Shown here one piece after another: positions 1 to 8,331 of a DNA stretch of 43,655 nt. The notes under the pieces are model-generated. The model did no database searches. It saw nothing but the letters and a program-made list of their open reading frames with translations, and was not told the origin of the DNA. Source of the DNA: CAVSZB01 sp964420395 (lineage in GTDB: Bacteria > Krumholzibacteriota > Krumholzibacteriia > LZORAL124-64-63); assembly GCA_964420395.1 (NCBI GenBank), contig CAYQTJ010000008.1, forward strand, positions 1 through 43,655. The letters are read 5' to 3'. Made by a program: the position numbers and the translations under genes. Each line of letters opens with the position of its first letter. Within the stretch, counting starts at the first letter, position 1.

Positions 1-3000
1 CGCCCTCCCCCTCGCCGCCCGCCGCCGGTCCCCGCGCGTCCCGCGGTCCGTCCGCCCCGGACCGCCCCGGCCCGGGCGCGTCGTCGCGCAGCTTGATGTC
101 GAAGCGGTTGTTCATGGAGAAGCTGAACACCGAGCTGTGCGCCTGCTTGTCGCCCAGCGCCGGGCGGAACCCGTGGCTGGCCGACAGCGCCAGCGTGTGC
201 CGGATGGCCTGCAGCGCGCCGAGCCGGACCGGGAACAGGCCGTAGAAGGTGGCGCCGGCCGAGGTATTGACGGCCAGGGCCGGCCGCGTGGTCTCGACGA
301 TGTCCCGGACGTCGCGGTACCGCTCGCTGCGGACGGTGTCGCCGGGAGCGACGACGGTCGTGTCCCAGCCGGCGAAGGCGCGGCCTTCGAGGGCGTTGCG
401 CTGCCAGGTCTGCGAAGCGGTGACGCCGGAGCTCAGGTTGAGGAAGCCCAGGCGCGGCGGCCGCCATTGCACGGCCAGATCGCCCTTCGCGGTGGTGACC
501 TTCTGGTCCGTCAGTTCCCGCGACGTGGCCTGCCGCCCCACGGAGTAGGAATGGTTGTAGTACGCGGCGCGCAGCAGGTCGCCCGGCAGCGATCCGCCGG
601 CCCCGGCCGGCAGCGGCGCCAGCACGGGGCGCTGGCGGAAGCTGACGTTCATCTGGGGCAGCGTGGCCGTCGAAAGCACGTTGTCGGTCGCCGGATTGTC
701 GTCGGCGGCGTTGACCTGCTGGTCGCGCGTCAGGTTGAGCGACCCGCTCGCGTTCTGCCAGTTGCGGCTCACGAAGACGGTGGAGTGCAACTGCCCGCTG
801 ATCACGTCGCGGTTCACCTCGCTGGTGAGGTCGTTGCGCGTGAGGGTGCGGCTGGCGAGCTGGACGTCGCCACGCAGCGTGTAGACGTCGAAGAGGGACT
901 CCTGGTTGTGGTTCCAGCGCAGCTGCCACTCCTTGACGCGGGTGCCGTCGCCCAGCCCGTTGCTCCGCGACCAGTCGAAGCCGCCCGCATAGGCATAGCG
1001 CTTGACGTAGCGGTTGGTCAGGCGCAGCGCCAGGTTGCGCTTCTCGTTGTAGTCGCCGCGCAGGGTGAAGTCGAGATAGTCGTTGGTGGCCCAGTAGTAG
1101 CCCCAGTCGCGGATGAAGCGCCCCTCGCGGGAGGTCCAGCCGAAGCCGAAATTGGGGAACAGGATGCCCGAGCGGCGACCGCTCTTGAGCGACTTGAAGT
1201 AGACCGGCAGCGCGAACACCGGCACCTCGCCAATCTTCATGACGACCGGCGACGCCACCACCTTGTCGTCCATCCGGATCTTCATCTTGTCGGACCAGAA
1301 GTGGTAGTGCGGGCGCGCCAGGTTGCACGAGGTCATCCGGCCGGAGCGGATCTTCAGCGTGCCGTCGTCGAAGCGCCGGATCTCCCGCCCGGTGTAATAG
1401 CTGCCGTCGTAGGTGGTGACGCCGTCGCGCACGGCGCCGGAACGCACGCCGAAGTTGTAGCCCATCTGGTCGCCCGCGATCTTCTGGGCGGCGTCCTCCA
1501 GCAGGGGATCCCCGTCGGCGTACAGTTCCCGGTGCACCGTGTCGAAGCGGACGTGCCGCGCGTCGAGGTCGAGGGTGCCGTACGTGAGGCTGGCGTCGCG
1601 CGTGACGTCGATGGAGCGCTCGCCGAGACGGAAGACCGCCGCGTGCCCCGAGTAGACGACCGTCTCGCGCCGCTTCGCGAAGTCGGCGCCGCCGGGCGGA
1701 ATCGTCTGGGTGCGGCCCGTGTCGGCGGCGGCGCTGACGGCGGCGGGGGCGACCGGTGCCGCCGCGGTGTCGGGCAGGGTGCCGGCCGTCGCCGCGGAGT
1801 CGGCCGCGGCGGAGTCGCCCGGCGCCGCGGCGAGGTTCGCGCGCCGCAGGAAGCTGTAGGTGCCGGACATGTGGCCGCTCACCTGGACGACGTCCACCTT
1901 GCCGCGCCGGAAGTCGATCGTGATGGTGTCGCCCTTGACGTCGTTCGCGGCGATCTCGTCGTCGACATCCTCCGGCACGTACAGGCTGTGCGCCGAACCG
2001 AGGACCGTCGTGCGCCGGATCTCCCCCGCCGAGAGTTCCACGGTGATGGTGTCCCCCTCGAGGACGTTCGCCGCCGGCAGCCCCGGGAACAGCCGCGCCA
2101 GGCTGTCGGGCTCGGTGTCCTCCACCCGGGCCGCGCCGCGCAGCAGGACCCGGTCGAGCGCCTCGTCGCGGTAGAGCAGTTCGATCTCGCGGCCGCTCAT
2201 CGTGCTGTGTTCGCCGTCGCGCAGCGTCGGGTCGCCGCGCAGCAGCACCCGCTCGCGCCCCAGCACGACGGCCGTGTCGGCGATCGCCTCCTGCCTCCCC
2301 TGCCGGATGCGCACCGAGTCGATCATGACGATGCGGTCGGGATCGCGCTGGAAGCGCATCAGGCGCGAGGTACCCGCCAGGGAACCCTCGCCGCGCTCGC
2401 GCGTGGCGAGCGAAGGGCCGCGATCCACCACCGCGGTCCCCTCGCGGCGCCGGAACACGGCGCGCCCGCCGGTGACGAAGGTGCGCGAGGCGGGATCGAG
2501 CAGCCGCACGTGGCCGAACGCCTCGCCGCGGTCCTCGTCGCGGTGCTGGACGATCGTGTCGGCCCAGACGGTGTACTCCGGCGACACCAGGCGCGCCTCG
2601 CCGATCAGGCGCGTCAGTTCCCCCCCCGCGCGCGATTCGCCCCGATCGGCAGTGCCGACGACCCCGTCCTCCTCGATCCGGACCTCGCCCTCGCTGTCGG
2701 CGGCGTCCTCGAGGCGCCGCAGCACGGTGCGCCGGGAGTGGAGGACCGCGCCGCCGCTGATCAGGATCACGTGGCCGCGGAAGTCGTAGACTTCGCGCGC
2801 GCGGTAGTACAGGGCGGAATCGGCGGAAACCGTGAGGCTGTCGCGCTCGACCCGGACGCTGTCGGTCAGGATGGTGACCGGCTCGCCGTCCAGCATCCGA
2901 TAGACGAGCGGCCCGCGGGAGCGGATGCGGGTGAAGCCGGGCAGGGCCGACCCGCCCCCGGCGACGCCGCCGGAACTGTCCGCGGCCGCGCTGTCGGCCG

Positions 3001-3118
3001 CCGCGCCCGGCGGCGTCTCCTGGGCAGGTCCCCGCGCGGCGGAAAGCGCGCAGAGCGCCAGGCTCAGGGCGAGGGCCGGCAACGGCCCGGCAAAGCGCTG
3101 ACCGGGCGATCGGATCAC
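1..3118 (-). CDS. lptD: LPS-assembly outer-membrane protein LptD, C-terminus beyond the window
   Basis: LptD inserts lipopolysaccharide into the outer leaflet of the outer membrane, working with LptE. The GTG start at 3116-3118 overlaps the stop of the upstream ROK gene in a GTGA junction. A signal peptide (hydrophobic to about residue 30, ending near AARGPAQ) is followed by an Ala/Asp-rich stretch. OstA-like beta-jellyroll repeats then run from about residue 80 to 360, a second Ala-rich linker follows, and a further OstA-type segment leads to the LptD core. The core carries the family signature of a PVVMK...FALPVYF block followed by RRSGILFPNFGFG. The rest alternates Tyr/Trp/Arg beta strands as expected of the barrel. 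About 1,039 residues are visible with no stop before base 1, so the protein is longer than enterobacterial LptD (about 780). Close to the edge lies a low-complexity Gly/Pro/Asp/Arg loop. The family call is firm; the start is likely but weakly supported by its ribosome site. Confidence 0.9.
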   Translation of the reverse strand, partial: MIRSPGQRFAGPLPALALSLALCALSAARGPAQETPPGAAADSAAADSSGGVAGGGSALPGFTRIRSRGPLVYRMLDGEPVTILTDSVRVERDSLTVSADSALYYRAREVYDFRGHVILISGGAVLHSRRTVLRRLEDAADSEGEVRIEEDGVVGTADRGESRAGGELTRLIGEARLVSPEYTVWADTIVQHRDEDRGEAFGHVRLLDPASRTFVTGGRAVFRRREGTAVVDRGPSLATRERGEGSLAGTSRLMRFQRDPDRIVMIDSVRIRQGRQEAIADTAVVLGRERVLLRGDPTLRDGEHSTMSGREIELLYRDEALDRVLLRGAARVEDTEPDSLARLFPGLPAANVLEGDTITVELSAGEIRRTTVLGSAHSLYVPEDVDDEIAANDVKGDTITIDFRRGKVDVVQVSGHMSGTYSFLRRANLAAAPGDSAAADSAATAGTLPDTAAAPVAPAAVSAAADTGRTQTIPPGGADFAKRRETVVYSGHAAVFRLGERSIDVTRDASLTYGTLDLDARHVRFDTVHRELYADGDPLLEDAAQKIAGDQMGYNFGVRSGAVRDGVTTYDGSYYTGREIRRFDDGTLKIRSGRMTSCNLARPHYHFWSDKMKIRMDDKVVASPVVMKIGEVPVFALPVYFKSLKSGRRSGILFPNFGFGWTSREGRFIRDWGYYWATNDYLDFTLRGDYNEKRNLALRLTNRYVKRYAYAGGFDWSRSNGLGDGTRVKEWQLRWNHNQESLFDVYTLRGDVQLASRTLTRNDLTSEVNRDVISGQLHSTVFVSRNWQNASGSLNLTRDQQVNAADDNPATDNVLSTATLPQMNVSFRQRPVLAPLPAGAGGSLPGDLLRAAYYNHSYSVGRQATSRELTDQKVTTAKGDLAVQWRPPRLGFLNLSSGVTASQTWQRNALEGRAFAGWDTTVVAPGDTVRSERYRDVRDIVETTRPALAVNTSAGATFYGLFPVRLGALQAIRHTLALSASHGFRPALGDKQAHSSVFSFSMNNRFDIKLRDDAPGPGRSGADGPRDARGPAAGGEGEG

Positions 3119-4086
3119 GGGCCGTCCCCGCCCCGGTCGACCGCCAGTGCCGCCGCGCCGCGTGCGGCGGCGAGCGTGCCGAGCGCGGCGGGCAGCAGCG
3201 GGACCTCGCGGCTTGCCTCCGCCATGATCAGCCGGCGCGCGGTGGCGGCGCACGGCTCCAGGATGAAGCCCCCGGCCCGCGCCACGCCGCCGCCGATGAT
3301 CACGGCGTCCGGATCCAGCAGGTTGACGCAATTGGCCACCGCCTGCCCCAGGGCGCGCCCGGCCCAGGCGAACAGCTCGCGTGCGGTGGGGTCGCCCCCC
3401 GCGGCCAGCGCGTGCAGATCGGCCAGCTCCGCGCGCCCCGTGCCGTCGCCGACCGCCGCGCGGAACGCCGCGCCGGCCGCGCCGGGCGCCGCCGCCAGTT
3501 CGACGGCGCGGCGACCCAGCCCCGCGGCGCCGGCGTACGCCTCGAGGCAGCCGCGGTTGCCGCAGTTGCACAGGGGACCCGCGGGATCGAGCACCATGTG
3601 GCCGATCTCGCCGGCGGCATCGCGCGCGCCGGTCAGCAGGCGCCCGTCGCAGATCACCCCGCCCCCCACGCCGGTGCCGAGCGCGATCATCACCAGGTGC
3701 CGGAAGCCCCGGCCGGCGCCGAGGCGCCATTCGCCGTAGACCGCCGCGTTGACGTCGTTGACGAAGGCCGCCGGCAGCCCGCCGAAGACGGCTTGCACGT
3801 CGGCGGCCAGGTCGCGGTTCTGCCACCCCGGCAGGTTCGGGGAGCGCCCGAGGCGCCCGCTGCGCGGGCCCACGATGCCGGCGCACGCCACGCCGACCGC
3901 GGCGAGCCGGCCGCCCTCCGGCAACGCCGCGCGCGCGGCGGCGGCCAGCCGGGACAGGGTCTCGCGCGGATCGTGGGCGTTCGTGGCGGTCTCGCCGGAC
4001 GCCACGACCGCGCCGGCCGCGTCGCACACGGCGTACTTGACCGCCGTGCCGCCGGTGTCCGCTCCGAGCACGAGTTCCTGGCCCAA
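3115..4086 (-). CDS. ROK-family sugar kinase (glucokinase-like)
   Basis: This is an ATP-dependent sugar kinase of the ROK family, 323 residues, cytoplasmic. The N-terminal phosphate-binding signature DTGGTAVKYAV (residues 10-20) is clear. The ROK signature follows with EIGHM and the zinc-binding cluster CNCGNRGCLEAYAG near residues 160-187. The catalytic Asp is probably in the FVNDVNAA segment. Glucose, N-acetylglucosamine or N-acetylmannosamine could all be the substrate; the ExGH motif fits glucokinase and NagK-type kinases but does not choose between them. The start is TTG, supported by a good Shine-Dalgarno (AAGGAGA, 6 bases upstream), and no better ATG lies nearby. It sits 25 bases after folC and its stop overlaps the lptD start, so it is translated within the long serS-to-lptD run. 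Confidence 0.9.
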   Translation of the reverse strand: MGQELVLGADTGGTAVKYAVCDAAGAVVASGETATNAHDPRETLSRLAAAARAALPEGGRLAAVGVACAGIVGPRSGRLGRSPNLPGWQNRDLAADVQAVFGGLPAAFVNDVNAAVYGEWRLGAGRGFRHLVMIALGTGVGGGVICDGRLLTGARDAAGEIGHMVLDPAGPLCNCGNRGCLEAYAGAAGLGRRAVELAAAPGAAGAAFRAAVGDGTGRAELADLHALAAGGDPTARELFAWAGRALGQAVANCVNLLDPDAVIIGGGVARAGGFILEPCAATARRLIMAEASREVPLLPAALGTLAAARGAAALAVDRGGDGP

Positions 4087-4092
4087 CCGCCG

Positions 4093-4099
4093 TCTCCTT
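4093..4099 (-). promoter_or_regulatory. Ribosome binding site that fixes the TTG start of the ROK kinase
   Basis: On the minus strand AAGGAGA lies 6 bases before a TTG codon at 4084-4086. No ATG or GTG in the correct frame lies close, and the ROK phosphate-binding motif begins only 10 residues later, so TTG is the most sensible start. Confidence 0.6.
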
Positions 4100-4111
4100 C
4101 CGTCAGCGCCG

Positions 4112-5518
4112 TCAACCGGCCGCGCGGCCCGGCAGTTCCCGCGCCGGACGCGGCACCCGGGTCTCGCGCAGGTCGGAGAAGCCGAGGCGCCAGAGCGCCT
4201 CGGCCACCGTGAAACAGGAACCGGTCACCAGCACGGCGTCGTCGGGGCCCGCGAGGCGGCCGAGGCGGGCCAGCGCGGCGCCGAGGTCCGGCGCCACGTC
4301 GGGCCTGGCGAACCCCCAGCCGAGCAGCAGGTCCGCCAGTTCCGCCGCCGTGCGGGCGCGCGGCAACGCCACGGGCGCCGCCACCACGCCGTCGCAGCGG
4401 CGCATCCGCTCCCCCACGCCGTCGTCGAGCGCCTTCTCGCGCATCGACCCGAAGAGGACCAGACGGCGCCCCGCCACCGGCCGGGCCAGGAACGTGTCCA
4501 GGGCCGCGCGGAGCGCCTCGCCGTTGTGCGCGGTGTCGAAGATCCAGTCGGGCGCCGTCAGGACCAGCTGGTGGCGGCCCGGCAGGAACGTCCCCGCCAG
4601 CGCGGCGCCCGGATCGGCCGGTGCGCGCACGAGGCCCTGCGCGGCCAGTTCCTCCACGCAGAGCAGCGCCAGCGCCGCGTTGCGACGCAGCCACGGCGCC
4701 GCCAGGGGCGGCAGCCCGGCGGTGACGCCGCGCCGCGTGACCAGGTCCCAGCGGCCGGACGCCTCCCGCGGCGTGATCACCGCCTGCTCGTCGAGGAAGT
4801 GCACCGGGCTGCCGGCCTCCACCCCCGCCGCGAAGACCTGCGCGCGCAGCGCCTCCGGCACGGCGCAGAACAGCGGCGCGCCCGGCTTCAGCAGCCCGAG
4901 CTTCTCGGCCGCGATCTGCGCGAGCGTGTCGCCGAGCAGCTGTTCGTGGTCCAGCGCGACGCTCGTCAGCAGCGTGGCCGCGGCCGGGAGCGCGTTGCTG
5001 GCGTCGAGCCGCCCGCCGAGTCCCGCTTCGCAGCAGAGCAGTTCGCTGCCGGCGTCGCGGCAGAGATCGAGCGCGATCGCGGTGAGCGCCTCGAACCAGC
5101 TCGCGCCGAGCCGCTCGATCGCCGGGCGCAGCCGCGCCGCGGCGGCGGCGAACCGCGCCGGGTCGCACGGCTCGCCGTCCAGTTCCAGGCGCTCGTGGAC
5201 CCGCAGGAGATGCGGACTCGTGTAGCAGGCGACCCGGTGCCCGGCGGCCCCCAGCAGCGCGGCCAGCAGGCGGGTGGCGCTGCCCTTCCCGTTGGTGCCG
5301 GCGACGACGATCGTGCGCAGCCCCCGCTCCGGATGCCCGAGCTCCGCCAGGAGGGCCGCGATGCGCTCCAGCCCGGGCTGGATGCCGAAGCGGTTGAGCC
5401 CGAACAGCCAGGCCAGAGCCGGGTCGTCGGGGACGAACGGGGGCAGGCCGACGGTCTGCACGCCCGGCTCTCCGGCCGGCGGCTCCGGCGGCGGGGCGGA
5501 TGAGCGCGGCGCGGCCAC
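4112..5518 (-). CDS. folC: Bifunctional folylpolyglutamate / dihydrofolate synthase
   Basis: FolC adds glutamate to folates and in many bacteria also makes dihydrofolate from dihydropteroate. The P-loop GTNGKGS (about residues 74-80) is followed by YTSPHLLRVHER, the conserved folate-binding segment. A Mur-ligase-like centre carries the CEAGLGGRLDASN motif and a later SVALDHEQLLGDT block. The C-terminal ligase domain includes the FDTAHN motif and a GSMREKALDD stretch. The chosen GTG at 5516-5518 gives 468 residues, slightly longer than the usual 420-450. A second GTG at 5459-5461 would remove 19 residues of Pro/Ala-rich leader and is a real alternative. It begins 8 bases after the accD stop. 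The accD-folC pairing is common in bacteria and supports the assignment. Confidence 0.93.
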   Translation of the reverse strand: MAAPRSSAPPPEPPAGEPGVQTVGLPPFVPDDPALAWLFGLNRFGIQPGLERIAALLAELGHPERGLRTIVVAGTNGKGSATRLLAALLGAAGHRVACYTSPHLLRVHERLELDGEPCDPARFAAAAARLRPAIERLGASWFEALTAIALDLCRDAGSELLCCEAGLGGRLDASNALPAAATLLTSVALDHEQLLGDTLAQIAAEKLGLLKPGAPLFCAVPEALRAQVFAAGVEAGSPVHFLDEQAVITPREASGRWDLVTRRGVTAGLPPLAAPWLRRNAALALLCVEELAAQGLVRAPADPGAALAGTFLPGRHQLVLTAPDWIFDTAHNGEALRAALDTFLARPVAGRRLVLFGSMREKALDDGVGERMRRCDGVVAAPVALPRARTAAELADLLLGWGFARPDVAPDLGAALARLGRLAGPDDAVLVTGSCFTVAEALWRLGFSDLRETRVPRPARELPGRAAG

Positions 5519-5526
5519 GACGGCCC

Positions 5527-6405
5527 TCAGCCGCGGAACGGCTGGCGCACGGAGACGTCGCGCCCGTCCGTGAACCAGTGCAGGATCTCGCCGAGGCGCG
5601 CCTTGAGATCCCGGCGGTTGACGATCAGGTCGAGCTGGCCGTGCTCGAGCAGGAACTCCGAGGACTGGAAGCCGTCCGGCAGCTCGCTGTTGATCGTCTG
5701 CTGGATGACCCGCGGCCCGGCGAATCCGATCAGGGCGCCCGGCTCGGCGATCAGCACGTCGCCCAGCACGGCGAAGCTCGCCGTGACGCCGCCCGTGGTC
5801 GGGTTCGTCAGGATGGAGATGAACGGCACCCCGTCGGCACGCAGGCGGGAGAGCATGGCGCTGGTCTTGGCCATCTGCATGAGCGAGAGCAGCGACTCCT
5901 GCATGCGCGCGCCGCCGGAACGCGACAGCACGACCGCGGCCGAGCGGGCCGCGAGCGCGTCGCGGAACAGGCGGGTCAGCTTCTCCCCGACCACCGAGCC
6001 CATGCTGCCGCCCATGAACTCGAAGTCGAGCAGGCCGAGCTGGACCGGTACGTCGTCGATGCGGCCCTGCCCGACCATGACGGCCTCCTCGCGCCCGGTC
6101 TTCTTCATCGAGGCGCGCAGGCGGTCGCGGTAGCGGGCGGAGTCCTTGAATTCGAGCGGATCGCGCGAGGTGAGGCCGCGATGGGTCTCCTGCCAGGAGC
6201 CGGCGTCGAGCAGCAGGTCGAGGTACTGCTGACAGGTGATGCGCAGGTGGTGGTTGCACGACCCGCACACCCAGAGGTTGCGCTCGAGTTCGCGGTGATA
6301 GAGGACGTCCCCGCAGCCCGGGCACTTCTGCCACAGGTTGTCGGGGATCTCTTTCTTCTCCCCGACGACCTTGATGCCCTTCTTGGCCTGATTCAGCCAG
6401 GACAC
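5527..6405 (-). CDS. accD: Acetyl-CoA carboxylase carboxyltransferase subunit beta
   Basis: AccD and AccA together transfer the carboxyl group from biotin to acetyl-CoA, the first committed step of fatty-acid synthesis. The protein (292 residues) starts with the AccD-type leader SWLNQAKKGI and a four-cysteine zinc ribbon at about C28, C31, C47 and C50. A crotonase-fold carboxyltransferase domain follows, including EFMGGSMGSVVGEK, SRSGGARMQES and TNPTTGGVTASFA, which form the CoA and carboxybiotin site. The frame is open upstream for another 25 codons, but the GTG at 6403-6405 has a strong Shine-Dalgarno (GAGGAGG, 5 bases away) and matches the family's N-terminus. No accA is visible in this window. 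It is separated from rimI by 97 bases, the largest gap in the operon. Confidence 0.97.
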   Translation of the reverse strand: MSWLNQAKKGIKVVGEKKEIPDNLWQKCPGCGDVLYHRELERNLWVCGSCNHHLRITCQQYLDLLLDAGSWQETHRGLTSRDPLEFKDSARYRDRLRASMKKTGREEAVMVGQGRIDDVPVQLGLLDFEFMGGSMGSVVGEKLTRLFRDALAARSAAVVLSRSGGARMQESLLSLMQMAKTSAMLSRLRADGVPFISILTNPTTGGVTASFAVLGDVLIAEPGALIGFAGPRVIQQTINSELPDGFQSSEFLLEHGQLDLIVNRRDLKARLGEILHWFTDGRDVSVRQPFRG

Positions 6406-6502
6406 GCCTGCCTCCTCGCGCCGCCCGGTTCGCGCCCGGCGCGGCGCCGCAACGGTAACCGTTCCGCCGCCGGTGGACAACCCCCGCCGCGCGCCGGGCC
6501 GG

Positions 6503-6979
6503 TCAGGCCGGCGCCGCCCCGCGCAGGGGGAGCGTCATGACGATCGCATCCTCGCCGTTGTCCCGATAGTAACGCCGCCGGCGCCCCATGGCTACGAAAC
6601 CGTGGCGCGCGTAGAAGCGGCGCGCCGGCTCGTTGCTCTCGCGCACCTCGAGGGTGACCAGCGCCATCGCCCGGGCCGTCCCCTCCGCGATCGCCTCCGC
6701 CAACAACCGCTCCCCGACGCCACGCCGGCGCTCCGCGGCGTCCACGGCGAGGTTCAGGATGTGCAGTTCGTCGGCCGCGCGCCAGGCCATCAGGTAACCG
6801 ACCACCGCGCCGTCGCGTTCCGCCACCAGCGGCAGCCGCAGGGCGTCGGGGCGCAGTTCCTCGGCGAGCGCCGGCCGCGGCCAGGGGTCGCCGAAACTGC
6901 CGTTCTCTATCCGCTCGACGGCGGGCAGATCGGTCGCCCGCGCGACCCGCACCACCAGCCCGTCGCCCGCGGCGGTCAT
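6503..6979 (-). CDS. rimI: Ribosomal-protein S18-alanine N-acetyltransferase
   Basis: RimI is a GNAT acetyltransferase that acetylates the N-terminal alanine of ribosomal protein S18. In the 158-residue protein the acetyl-CoA loop is RRRGVGERLL (residues 84-93), preceded by the typical ELHILNLAV strand. The RimI hallmark LEVRESNEPARRFY, with Glu111 in the catalytic region, is followed by the YYRDNGEDAIVM tail. The ATG at 6977-6979 overlaps the tsaB stop (ATGA), which is strong evidence for translational coupling. The tsaE-tsaB-rimI order is widely conserved; in many bacteria RimI is found with the t6A modification genes even though its substrate is a ribosomal protein. Confidence 0.95.
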   Translation of the reverse strand: MTAAGDGLVVRVARATDLPAVERIENGSFGDPWPRPALAEELRPDALRLPLVAERDGAVVGYLMAWRAADELHILNLAVDAAERRRGVGERLLAEAIAEGTARAMALVTLEVRESNEPARRFYARHGFVAMGRRRRYYRDNGEDAIVMTLPLRGAAPA

Positions 6980-7797
6980 CGGGGGGCCCCGTCGGAGGGC
7001 GGGGCGGACGCCCCGGCCGGGGCGTCCCCGGACGCCTCGCAGGCCCAGTCGGGCGCGCCGGGGGTGAGGTCGAGCCGCCGCTTCACCTCCGCCTCCGACG
7101 CCCGCAGGTAGAGGGGTACGGCGGCGAAGGGGTGGACCGCCGGCACCTGCGCGGTCGGATCGCCGATCGCCAGCGCCAGCGCGCGGGCGGTGGCGGGATG
7201 CGTGGCCGTCCAGGCGCGGGGCTCCGGCTGGCCGCGCGCCGCCAGGCCGGGCCGCAGCGACGGCCCCTGTCCGACCAGCAGTTCCACGCCGCTGCCCCCC
7301 CACACCGACGGCTCGCCGCCGGCCAGCCGGCCGTCCAGGCAGGCCCACCAGGCGTCGGGAGGGCGCGCGGCGGGCGGCTCCACCGCCTCGACCCAGCTGC
7401 CTCGCCGCCGGTAGAGCGCGGCGAACACCTCGCCGCGCCGCGCATCGAGCGCCGGCACCGCGAGGTCGCGATCCCGCCACTCGTCCAGCAGGGCGGCCGC
7501 CATCGCCGCCAGGGTCGGCACCGGCACCAGCCGTGCCCCCAGCGCCCACGCCAGACCCTTGGCCGTCGCCAGGCCGATGCGCACCCCGGTGAAGCTGCCG
7601 GGGCCGCAGGTCACCCCGATGGCTCCGACCTCCTCCAGCCGGCGCTCCCCCTGCTCGAGCAGCCGCCCGATCAGCGGCAGCAGCGCGTCGGCGTAGCTCC
7701 CGGTGACGTTGTGCGGCAGGTCCGCGAGCAGGCGGCCGTCCTCCGCCAGGGCGAAGCGTCCCCAGCCCGTGGCGGTGTCGAGGGCGAGCGTCAGCAT
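6976..7797 (-). CDS. tsaB: tRNA t6A37 biosynthesis protein TsaB
   Basis: TsaB is the inactive ASKHA-fold partner of TsaD and, with TsaE, is needed to place threonylcarbamoyl on A37 of ANN-decoding tRNAs. The 273-residue protein opens with the ASKHA strand LTLALDTATGWGRFAL and carries the TsaB signature CGPGSFTGVRIG (residues 64-75) followed by LATAKGLAW. The C-terminal half is less conserved, as usual, and ends in an Ala/Pro/Asp-rich tail of about 25 residues that looks disordered. The ATG at 7795-7797 lies 7 bases inside the end of tsaE, and the stop overlaps rimI. No tsaC or tsaD is visible in this window. Confidence 0.94.
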   Translation of the reverse strand: MLTLALDTATGWGRFALAEDGRLLADLPHNVTGSYADALLPLIGRLLEQGERRLEEVGAIGVTCGPGSFTGVRIGLATAKGLAWALGARLVPVPTLAAMAAALLDEWRDRDLAVPALDARRGEVFAALYRRRGSWVEAVEPPAARPPDAWWACLDGRLAGGEPSVWGGSGVELLVGQGPSLRPGLAARGQPEPRAWTATHPATARALALAIGDPTAQVPAVHPFAAVPLYLRASEAEVKRRLDLTPGAPDWACEASGDAPAGASAPPSDGAPR

Positions 7798-8303
7798 GGC
7801 GGCGCCCCCGCGAGCAGGTCCCGCCAGGCGTCCGGCAGCCGCGGCACGCCCCGCGCGAACCAGAGCCGGTCCTCCAGCCCCGTCCCCGGCACGATCAGCA
7901 GTTCCATCCGCCGCGCCACGAGCGGCACGAGCGGCAGCGGCCACTCGGCCACCAGGATGGCCCCGCCCGCGTCGATCTCCTCCAGGATGCCGTCCACGCC
8001 GATGTCGGCCAGGTCGGCGTCCGGCCCGACGCGGTAGAAGTCGAGGTGGTGCACCGTGAACCGGCCGGCGTAGCGGCAGGCCAGGTTGTAGGTGGGGGAG
8101 ACGACTTCGTCGGTCACCCCGAGGCCGCGGCAGAGCCCCTGCACGAACAGCGTCTTGCCGGCGCCCAGCGGGCCCCACAGGAACAGCGCCTCCCCCCCCC
8201 GGAGCAGGCCGGCGGCGCGCGCGCCGAGCCCGGCGGTCAGCGCGGGAGACGCGGTCGCGCCGAGCGCCGTGAAGCCGACCGGATCGGGGATGGGCTGGGT
8301 CAA
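7791..8303 (-). CDS. tsaE: tRNA t6A37 biosynthesis ATPase TsaE
   Basis: TsaE is the small P-loop ATPase of the t6A machinery that acts on the TsaB-TsaD complex. In 170 residues it shows Walker A GPLGAGKT (44-51), the switch segment VVSPTYNLACRY (68-78), the HHLDFYRV motif (85-92) and the EWP motif of the late strand. The N-terminal tail of about 30 residues and the C-terminal LWFARGVPRLPDAWRDLL are typical in size. The start is TTG with GGAGAG only 4 bases away; a later start would cut into the first conserved helix. It lies 28 bases after the PorX-like gene and overlaps tsaB by 7 bases. Confidence 0.94.
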   Translation of the reverse strand: MTQPIPDPVGFTALGATASPALTAGLGARAAGLLRGGEALFLWGPLGAGKTLFVQGLCRGLGVTDEVVSPTYNLACRYAGRFTVHHLDFYRVGPDADLADIGVDGILEEIDAGGAILVAEWPLPLVPLVARRMELLIVPGTGLEDRLWFARGVPRLPDAWRDLLAGAPPC

Positions 8304-8331
8304 GGCGCTCTCCGCGGGAAGCCGGCCGCGG

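Noticed and set aside
137..3739. 1,200-codon plus-strand open frame
   Set aside because: Exact codon-register antisense of lptD and the ROK gene. The minus strand encodes clear family motifs, while this frame is Arg/Ala/Pro-rich without any family likeness.
4112..6334. 740-codon folC frame extended across accD
   Set aside because: The first 270 codons are an out-of-frame reading of accD; the FolC family begins after the accD stop.
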